Assembly: GCF_000281085.1 (NCBI RefSeq)
Contig: NZ_JH767539.1
Span: 35,759 to 88,802, forward strand
Reading direction: 5' to 3'
Length of the DNA stretch: 53,044 bases
Source: Catenovulum agarivorans YM01
GTDB lineage: Bacteria > Pseudomonadota > Gammaproteobacteria > Enterobacterales > Alteromonadaceae
In this document: positions 46,887 through 53,044 of the stretch, piece by piece
Layout of the letters: every line of letters starts with the position of its first letter
How positions within the stretch are numbered: the first letter of the stretch is position 1
Notes under the pieces: generated by a model
Seen by the model: only the letters and a program-made list of their open reading frames with translations
Database searches by the model: none
Told to the model about the DNA's origin: nothing
Program-made: the position numbers and the translations under genes

Positions 46887-47480
46887 ATGAGCACAACCGT
46901 ATTTTTATTAGATAACTTCGACTCGTTTACTTACAACCTCGTAGATGAACTCAAAACCATGGGTTTTGAACTTGTCGTTTACCGCAATAATGTTGACGCC
47001 AAGGTCATGTTTGAAAAAATGCAGGCTTGCGAAAACAACGTGGTATTGATGTTGTCCCCTGGCCCTGGCAGCCCATCACAAGCGGGTTGTATGCCGGAGC
47101 TTATCCAACTATGTAAAGGCCACTTTCCAATCATAGGTATTTGTTTAGGCCATCAAGCAATTGTTGAAGCTTATGGTGGCACGGTTGGTACTTCAGGTGA
47201 AATTATGCATGGTAAAGCTTCAGCTATTACCCATAATCATCACCCAGTGTTTACCGACATGGTCAGCCCACTCTTTGTTGCCCGTTACCACTCGTTAATG
47301 GCAACTACAGTGCCTGATTCACTCGAATTGATTGCCGAAGTCAACGACATACCAATGGCTGTAATTAATGAGCAAGACAGAGTTTTAGGTTATCAATTTC
47401 ACCCTGAAAGCATTTTGACCACTTTTGGTTCGAAATTACTGAAGCAGAGTTTGAACTACCTAACCCGCCCAGCAGAATAA
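46887..47480 (+). CDS. trpG: Anthranilate synthase component II (glutamine amidotransferase)
   Basis: A 197-residue class I glutamine amidotransferase that supplies ammonia to TrpE. The nucleophile is the Cys of GICLGHQAIVEAYGG, with FHPES holding the catalytic His and Glu. A GGAGG site precedes ATG 46887. Unlike E. coli, it is not fused to TrpD, which follows 12 bp later as a separate gene. Confidence 0.96.
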   Translation: MSTTVFLLDNFDSFTYNLVDELKTMGFELVVYRNNVDAKVMFEKMQACENNVVLMLSPGPGSPSQAGCMPELIQLCKGHFPIIGICLGHQAIVEAYGGTVGTSGEIMHGKASAITHNHHPVFTDMVSPLFVARYHSLMATTVPDSLELIAEVNDIPMAVINEQDRVLGYQFHPESILTTFGSKLLKQSLNYLTRPAE

Positions 47481-47492
47481 TAAGGATTAATT

Positions 47493-48500
47493 ATGCAAGA
47501 TTTTATCAATAACGCGTTTGCCGGAGAAAACTCAGACAAAGCGCAAACCCAAGCATTTTTTAACCAAGTAATGTTAGGCGAAGTTGAGCCAATATTATTA
47601 GCAGGTGTGTTAGGTGCGTTAAAAGTAAAAGGTGAAACACCGGAAGAAATTGCAGGAGCTGCAGGCGCAATGCGTGCAAATGCACTTGAGTTTAATCGCC
47701 CTGATTATCTAATTGCCGATAGCTGTGGTACAGGTGGTGATGGTGCCGACACTATCAATATTTCAACCACAACTGCCATAGTTGCTGCTGCTTGTGGTTT
47801 AAAAATGACAAAACATGGTAACCGCAGTGTTTCAAGCAAATCAGGCTCGTCTGATTTGTTAGAAGGTTTAGGCATAAACCTTACACCTAGCCCAGAGCAA
47901 TCGCGCAAATGTTTAGATGAAGCAGGTATTTGTTTCTTCTTTGCACCGCAATACCACTCAGGTGTAAAACACGCAATGCCAGTGCGTCAAACCATGAAAA
48001 CACGTACCATATTCAACATTTTAGGCCCGCTAGCTAACCCTGCAGCACCAGATATTCAGCTGCTTGGTGTTTATTCAGGAGATTTGCTCAAGCCAATTGC
48101 TGAAACCTTAAAACAGCTAGGTTTAAAACGCGCTATGGTGGTACATGGTTCAGGCTTAGACGAAATTGCCCTGCATGGTGAAACACAAGTGTGTGAACTT
48201 AAAGACGGTCAAATCAGTCAATATAGCCTAAGTCCTGCTGACTTTGGTGTAAACGAATGTGCCTTAAGCGACATTAAAGGTGGCACGCCAGCTGAAAACA
48301 AAGAGATTTGTGTCAACATGTTATCTGGCAAAGGTGAACAAGCGCATTTAAATGCAGTAGCCATCAACGTATCTGCCCTTTTATATATGGCAGGTTTAGC
48401 AACTGATTTAAAACAAGGTACGCAAATCGCACTTGATGCTATGCAATCTGGTAAAGCGCTAACAACTTTAAACAAATTTGTGGAGCTGTCGAATGGCTAA
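47493..48500 (+). CDS. trpD: Anthranilate phosphoribosyltransferase
   Basis: A 335-residue enzyme that joins anthranilate to PRPP. The PRPP and anthranilate-binding blocks are DSCGTGGDGADTINIST and KHGNRSVSSKSGSSDLLE, followed by RTIFNILGPLANPA. AAGGA precedes the ATG. Its last eight bases overlap the start of trpCF, a typical coupling. Confidence 0.96.
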   Translation: MQDFINNAFAGENSDKAQTQAFFNQVMLGEVEPILLAGVLGALKVKGETPEEIAGAAGAMRANALEFNRPDYLIADSCGTGGDGADTINISTTTAIVAAACGLKMTKHGNRSVSSKSGSSDLLEGLGINLTPSPEQSRKCLDEAGICFFFAPQYHSGVKHAMPVRQTMKTRTIFNILGPLANPAAPDIQLLGVYSGDLLKPIAETLKQLGLKRAMVVHGSGLDEIALHGETQVCELKDGQISQYSLSPADFGVNECALSDIKGGTPAENKEICVNMLSGKGEQAHLNAVAINVSALLYMAGLATDLKQGTQIALDAMQSGKALTTLNKFVELSNG

Positions 48501-49857
48501 TGTATTAGAAAAAATTTGCGCGGATAAACGCGAAGAAGTTGCGACGCAAAAACTAGCAAAACCGTTAGCAAGTTTTGTTGATGGCTTAACACCTTCTGAT
48601 AGAAGCTTATTTGACTCACTAGCAAAACCACAAAAAGGTTTTATATTAGAGTGTAAAAAAGCCAGCCCATCTAAAGGATTAATTCGAGCTGAATTCAATT
48701 TAGATGAAATTATCGACGCGTATTTACCATATGCCAGTGGCATCTCGGTATTAACCGATAAAAAATACTTTCAAGGGGATCACGAGTATTTAAAATACGT
48801 ACGCGCAAACGTGACTCAACCTTGTTTATGCAAAGACTTTTTTGTTGATGAATACCAAGTGCACTTAGCGCGTTATTACGATGCAGATGCCATCTTATTA
48901 ATGTTATCTGTATTAAACGATGAAGAATATACAAAATTGGCTGCGTTAGCTGACAGCTACAAGTTAGATATTTTAACTGAAGTATCGAATGAAGAAGAGT
49001 TGGCGCGTGCAATTAAACTGAACGCTAAAATTGTTGGTATCAATAATCGTAACTTACGCGATTTATCAACTGATTTACAAACCACCCGCGATTTAGCACC
49101 AAAAATTCCAGCAGACAGAATTATCATCTCAGAGTCTGGCATTTATACCCACGACCATGTGTCTGAATTATCTAACTACGCTAAAGGCTTTTTAGTCGGT
49201 AGTTCGTTAATGGCGCAAGATAACTTAAAACAAGCTGTGCATAAATTAGTGGTTGGTGAAAACAAAGTATGTGGTTTAACGCGTGCAGAAGATGCCATTG
49301 CTGCTAAACAAGCAGGCGCTGTGTATGGTGGTTTGATCTTCGCAGAAAAATCACCTCGTTGTGTTGATATTGAAAAAGCCAAACAAGTTATTGCTGCTGC
49401 CGAATTAGATTATGTCGGTGTGTTTGTAAACGCACCTGTGTTAAAAGTAGCCGATACTTGCAAAGAATTGGGCTTAAAAGCCATTCAATTACACGGTGAA
49501 GAAGAGCAAGAATATATCGACAAGCTACGCCCTAAATTGCCAGAAGATGTGCAAATTTGGAAAGCACATAACCCGACTATTTCGCCGTTACCTCAATTAA
49601 CTAAAATTGATCGCTGGTTGATTGATTCGGGTACAAAAGCACAGCCAGGTGGCACAGGCAAAAGCATTGATTGGCAAATTTTGTCACAAATAAACTTTGA
49701 AATTCCATTTATGTTAGCGGGCGGTATTAGTGAAGAAAACGCCAAACTAGCCGCGAAACAAGGTGCATTGGGTTTAGATATTAATTCAGGTGCAGAAGAC
49801 GCACCGGGCATTAAAAACCCAGCAAAATTAACCGCTATTTTTAACGAATTACGATAA
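48493..49857 (+). CDS. trpCF: Bifunctional indole-3-glycerol-phosphate synthase / phosphoribosylanthranilate isomerase
   Basis: A 454-residue fusion. The TrpC half (about 1-255) has [29 protein letters not shown] and the [12 protein letters not shown] block. The TrpF half (about 258-454) starts [19 protein letters not shown], with [18 protein letters not shown] near the end. Both chemistries and fusion order are as in E. coli TrpC(F). ATG 48493 has GGAG seven bases upstream and overlaps trpD by eight bases. Confidence 0.96.
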   Translation: MANVLEKICADKREEVATQKLAKPLASFVDGLTPSDRSLFDSLAKPQKGFILECKKASPSKGLIRAEFNLDEIIDAYLPYASGISVLTDKKYFQGDHEYLKYVRANVTQPCLCKDFFVDEYQVHLARYYDADAILLMLSVLNDEEYTKLAALADSYKLDILTEVSNEEELARAIKLNAKIVGINNRNLRDLSTDLQTTRDLAPKIPADRIIISESGIYTHDHVSELSNYAKGFLVGSSLMAQDNLKQAVHKLVVGENKVCGLTRAEDAIAAKQAGAVYGGLIFAEKSPRCVDIEKAKQVIAAAELDYVGVFVNAPVLKVADTCKELGLKAIQLHGEEEQEYIDKLRPKLPEDVQIWKAHNPTISPLPQLTKIDRWLIDSGTKAQPGGTGKSIDWQILSQINFEIPFMLAGGISEENAKLAAKQGALGLDINSGAEDAPGIKNPAKLTAIFNELR

Positions 49858-49870
49858 TACCGAGGAAAGT

Positions 49871-51064
49871 ATGACACAGAAATTAGACGCCTATTTTGGC
49901 GAGTTTGGTGGCATGTTTGTTCCAGAGCTTTTAGTTCCAGCTTTAGAGCAATTAGAACAAGAATTTATTGCAGCACAAAACGATCCAGCTTTTAAAGAAG
50001 AATTCGAAAGCTTATTAAAAGAATATGCTGGTCGTCCAACGCCATTAACCTTAACCCGTAATTTTTCGCCAAACCCATTAGCAAAAATCTATTTAAAACG
50101 TGAAGATTTATTGCACGGTGGTGCACATAAAACTAACCAAGTTTTAGGCCAAGCGTTATTAACTAAACGTATGGGTAAATCACGCGTTATCGCCGAAACA
50201 GGTGCAGGCCAACACGGTGTTGCTACCGCATTAGCTTGTGCGTTATTAGGCTTAAAATGCCGTATTTACATGGGTGCAAAAGACTGTGAACGTCAGCAAC
50301 CAAATGTATTTAGAATGAAATTAATGGGCGCTGAAGTTATCCCAGTAGATGCAGGCTCAGGCACATTAAAAGATGCGGTAAACGAAGCATTACGCGACTG
50401 GTCAGCAACTTATGAAGACAGTCATTATTTATTGGGTACAGCAGCAGGCCCTCACCCATTCCCAACTTTGGTTCGTGAATTCCAAAAAATGATCGGCATC
50501 GAGGCGAAAGAGCAAATTGTTCAAGCTGAAGGTAAACTGCCTGACTATGTTGTTGCTTGTGTGGGTGGTGGTTCAAATGCAATTGGTATGTTTGCTGATT
50601 TCATTGACGAAAAAGACGTTAAATTAGTAGGTGTTGAGCCAGGTGGTCACGGTTTATCTACCCTTAAACATGGCGCAACTATTTGTAAAGGTACCAAAGG
50701 TATTTTACACGGTGCAGTTACCTACATTATGCAGGATGACGACGGACAAATTGAAGAGTCTTATTCAGTATCAGCTGGTTTAGACTATCCAGCCGTTGGC
50801 CCTCAACATGCTTATTTGCACGCAACAGGCCGAGCGCAATATGTAGCGGCAACAGATGAACAAGCATTGGATGCATTCCAAACACTTTGTCGCTGCGAAG
50901 GTATTATTCCAGCACTGGAATCATCACATGCCTTGGCTCACGCCTTAGAAATTGCTAAAGCAGCTACTGAAGAAACCGTTATTGTTGTTAATTTATCAGG
51001 ACGTGGCGACAAAGACCTTGCGCATGTTCACCGTGTATTAGAGCAAGGAGGTCACTATGAGTAA
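49871..51064 (+). CDS. trpB: Tryptophan synthase beta chain
   Basis: A 397-residue PLP enzyme that joins indole and serine. The PLP lysine is in [15 protein letters not shown] and the phosphate loop is [18 protein letters not shown] precedes the ATG 13 bp after trpCF. Its last eight bases overlap trpA, which matches the tight pairing of the two subunits. Confidence 0.97.
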   Translation: MTQKLDAYFGEFGGMFVPELLVPALEQLEQEFIAAQNDPAFKEEFESLLKEYAGRPTPLTLTRNFSPNPLAKIYLKREDLLHGGAHKTNQVLGQALLTKRMGKSRVIAETGAGQHGVATALACALLGLKCRIYMGAKDCERQQPNVFRMKLMGAEVIPVDAGSGTLKDAVNEALRDWSATYEDSHYLLGTAAGPHPFPTLVREFQKMIGIEAKEQIVQAEGKLPDYVVACVGGGSNAIGMFADFIDEKDVKLVGVEPGGHGLSTLKHGATICKGTKGILHGAVTYIMQDDDGQIEESYSVSAGLDYPAVGPQHAYLHATGRAQYVAATDEQALDAFQTLCRCEGIIPALESSHALAHALEIAKAATEETVIVVNLSGRGDKDLAHVHRVLEQGGHYE

Positions 51065-51869
51065 TAGATACAACCAAATGTTCACCAAGCTAAAAGAACA
51101 AAAACAAGGTGCGTTTGTACCTTTTGTAACTATTGGTGATCCAAACTTAGCAACGTCTTTAGACATTATTAAAGGTTTAATTGACGGTGGTGCCGATGCA
51201 CTTGAATTAGGTATTCCTTATTCAGATCCAATTGCCGATGGCCCTACTATTCAAAAAGCCAATATTCGTGCGCTTGAAGCTAAAGTAACACCAAAAGACT
51301 GTTTTGAATTAATTAAACAAGTGCGTGAATACAATGCTGATATTCCAATCGGATTGTTGTTATACAGCAACCTAATTTTCGCTAAAGGTTTAGATAGTTT
51401 TTATGGCTTATGTGCAGATGTAGGTATCGATTCTGTATTAGTTGCTGACGTACCAGCGCGTGAAAGTGCACCATTTAAACAGATGGCTGAAAAGCATGAA
51501 ATTGATGCCATATTTATTGCGCCACCAAACGGCAGTGAAAAATCGCTTAAACAAATTGCCGAAAAAGGCTCAGGTTATACTTACCTACTTAGCCGCGCAG
51601 GTGTTACAGGTACAGAAACTGTTGCAAATATGCCAATTGAAACTGTTATTGCTGCACTCAATACCTACAACGCGCCACCTGCATTGTTAGGTTTTGGTAT
51701 TTCTCAACCTGAACATGTAAAAGCAGCTATTGAAAGTGGTGCTGCGGGTGCAATCAGTGGTTCAGCCGTGGTTAAACTAATTGAAAAGAATTTAGATAAC
51801 CCTGCAGCTATGGTTGCACAAATCACAGAGTTTGTGCGTGTAATGAAAGCTGCAACTCAAACTGATTAG
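51057..51869 (+). CDS. trpA: Tryptophan synthase alpha chain
   Basis: A 270-residue TIM-barrel lyase that releases indole from indole-3-glycerol phosphate. The catalytic Glu lies in [16 protein letters not shown], with Asp further on in [12 protein letters not shown], and the phosphate site is in [17 protein letters not shown] lies just upstream within trpB. It is the last trp gene; yciB follows after 32 bp. Confidence 0.97.
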   Translation: MSNRYNQMFTKLKEQKQGAFVPFVTIGDPNLATSLDIIKGLIDGGADALELGIPYSDPIADGPTIQKANIRALEAKVTPKDCFELIKQVREYNADIPIGLLLYSNLIFAKGLDSFYGLCADVGIDSVLVADVPARESAPFKQMAEKHEIDAIFIAPPNGSEKSLKQIAEKGSGYTYLLSRAGVTGTETVANMPIETVIAALNTYNAPPALLGFGISQPEHVKAAIESGAAGAISGSAVVKLIEKNLDNPAAMVAQITEFVRVMKAATQTD

Positions 51870-51901
51870 CTAAATAATCGCCAATAGGAAACTAAAGCTT
51901 T

Positions 51902-52450
51902 ATGGCTAATATTTTTGAATTTTTACATATAGGTGTATTTTTTGTAGTTTACAAAATGGTTGATATCTATTGGGCGACTGCAGCCCTAATAGGTACAACC
52001 GGGCTACATTTAATCTACGAATGGATAAAGCAAAAAACCATGCCGAAAAAACAAATGGCATTGTTTTTAATTGTGTTAGTAATGGGCGGTTTAACCTTGT
52101 ACTTCCAAGACGATGCATTTATCAAATGGAAAGTAACTGTGGTTAATGGCCTGTTTGCTGTCGGTATTTTTGTTAGCCAAGCTGTATTTAAAGTTAGCCC
52201 TATGGAATCTTTATTAGGTAAAGAATTGCCTTTACCTAAAGCTTTATGGGCAAAAATATCTTACGCATGGGCGGCATTTTTCGCAGTTGTAGCAATACTA
52301 AACCTTTATGTAGCTTACAGCTTCTCTCAAGAAGTTTGGGTGAATTTTAAATTGTTCGGTTTAATGGGTTTAACTTTTGCCTTTACTGTCGCAACAATTG
52401 CATGCATCTACCCTCATCTGCCAAAAGAAAATAAAGAGGATAACCAATAA
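51902..52450 (+). CDS. yciB: Inner membrane septation protein A, YciB
   Basis: A 182-residue inner-membrane protein with about five hydrophobic helices. It is the YciB/IspZ family, which helps cell-envelope synthesis and division. It starts [20 protein letters not shown], then [20 protein letters not shown] and [23 protein letters not shown] precedes the ATG. Its TAA shares one base with the next ATG, so it is coupled to yciI. Its place after trpA resembles the enterobacterial trp neighbourhood. Confidence 0.93.
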   Translation: MANIFEFLHIGVFFVVYKMVDIYWATAALIGTTGLHLIYEWIKQKTMPKKQMALFLIVLVMGGLTLYFQDDAFIKWKVTVVNGLFAVGIFVSQAVFKVSPMESLLGKELPLPKALWAKISYAWAAFFAVVAILNLYVAYSFSQEVWVNFKLFGLMGLTFAFTVATIACIYPHLPKENKEDNQ

Positions 52451-52749
52451 TGTGGTATTTAATTTATAGCCAAGACGTAGAAAACAGCTTACCTCTACGT
52501 AAAACGTCACGTGCAGCTCACCTTGCTCGTTTAAATGAATTAAAAGACCAAGGTCGTTTATTAGTAGCTGGGCCAAATCCAGCGATTGATGCAGAAGATC
52601 CAGGCGAAGCTGGTTTCACAGGCTCAACTGTTATCGCTAAATTTGATAGTTTGGCAGATGCACAAGCATGGGCTGACAAAGACCCATACATAGAAGCGGG
52701 TGTATACAAATCAGTTACCATCAAACCATTTAAGGTTGCCTTACCTTAA
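52450..52749 (+). CDS. yciI: YciI family protein
   Basis: A 99-residue YciI-like protein with the dimeric ferredoxin-like fold. Visible features are [31 protein letters not shown] and [20 protein letters not shown]. The enzymatic function is not settled for the family. It starts at the last base of the yciB stop (TAATG). Confidence 0.92.
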   Translation: MWYLIYSQDVENSLPLRKTSRAAHLARLNELKDQGRLLVAGPNPAIDAEDPGEAGFTGSTVIAKFDSLADAQAWADKDPYIEAGVYKSVTIKPFKVALP

Positions 52750-52764
52750 AGCTTGGTAGTTAAG

Positions 52765-52962
52765 TAACCTGAACTCGGGATAACAACTTGCTTTCAAGAG
52801 GCTATTTTTCCTCATAACTACGTTGAATTCGCTAGTAATAGCCAGCTATTACGTACGCAAATTCGCCTTGTTCTAAGAAAAAATATCACTCTAGAACCAA
52901 ATTATCTCTATTTCATAGTCAATTCAATATATTAGCTAACTTGTTATCCCGAGTTCAGGTTA
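52765..52962. mobile_element. MITE-like element with 22-bp inverted repeats
   Basis: The first and last 22 bases (beginning TAACCTGAACTCGGGATAAC and ending at 52962) are exact inverted repeats. TTAAGTA occurs in direct orientation at both borders (52760-52766 and 52960-52966), as a target-site duplication would. The interior holds an internal hairpin, TAGTAATAG-CCAG-CTATTA, and no open frame of useful length. It is not autonomous. Confidence 0.7.
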
Positions 52963-52994
52963 AGTAGAAAAAGCCGCTAGTTATTTGAGTGAAG

Positions 52995-53044
52995 TGACCC
53001 CCAATAGTTGGACTATCCAATTACTGGGGGTCTTTTATGTCTAA
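52995..53044 (+). mobile_element. Probable left end of an insertion sequence (IS3-like), truncated by the window
   Basis: TGACCCCCAATAGTTGGAC at 52995 resembles IS3-family terminal repeats, and it starts an imperfect 37-bp palindrome (52996-53032; GACCCCC and GGGGGTC at its ends) followed by TTTT. An ATG at 53037 (ATGTCTAA) could begin a transposase reading right. The rest is beyond the window, so family and intactness are uncertain. Confidence 0.45.

Noticed and set aside
1-53044. CRISPR array, tRNA, rRNA or prophage
   Set aside because: No regularly spaced repeats, tRNA cloverleaf, rRNA sequence or phage structural genes were recognised on either strand.

Overview
The window looks like the chromosome of a marine gammaproteobacterium of the order Alteromonadales, probably close to Catenovulum or other polysaccharide-degrading Alteromonadaceae. 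The reasons are an A+T-rich sequence, E. coli-like housekeeping blocks (tesA/ybbA, purL/mltF, scpA-yciO-rnm next to trp, then yciB-yciI), a GH16 agarase-like enzyme, a secreted GH13 amylase with a starch-binding domain, and a TonB-dependent receptor. The genus is inferred from gene content and order, not from a marker gene.

Layout. Positions 1-3490: the ybbA-ybbP export ABC system (ybbP cut by the window edge) diverges from tesA, followed by a DUF2058 protein and a YceI lipoprotein. Positions 3572-6579: a frameshifted GH16 lipoprotein, a TonB-C-domain lipoprotein, a GNAT acetyltransferase and a LysR regulator. Positions 6710-13520: a tripartite RND efflux operon (adaptor, pump, outer-membrane channel) ending in an NADPH:quinone reductase-like gene, diverging from the LysR gene. 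Positions 13614-23411: amylase, an orphan periplasmic binding protein, peptidase B, then a TonB receptor followed by a CHASE-like hybrid histidine kinase. Positions 23582-28194: gpt, a MITE-like repeat and purL, divergent from mltF.

Positions 29820-35030 hold the most unusual content. A GNAT acetyltransferase fused to a C39-like cysteine peptidase lies near a RimK-like ATP-grasp ligase with an extra N-terminal domain. Between them are a Sel1-repeat secreted protein and a CNNM/CBS membrane protein. This is a plausible peptide-ligation and processing system. A small GNAT gene and recN, preceded by two good LexA boxes, follow, then ydiJ, a small solute-binding protein and a PAS-GGDEF cyclase.

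Positions 42600-52749: scpA-yciO-rnm diverges from a complete tryptophan operon, trpL-E-G-D-CF-B-A. Its leader peptide has three consecutive Trp codons and a textbook attenuator. yciB and yciI follow. The right edge carries a 198-bp element with 22-bp terminal inverted repeats and flanking direct repeats, then what looks like the left end of an IS3-type insertion sequence. I saw no tRNA, rRNA, CRISPR array or prophage.
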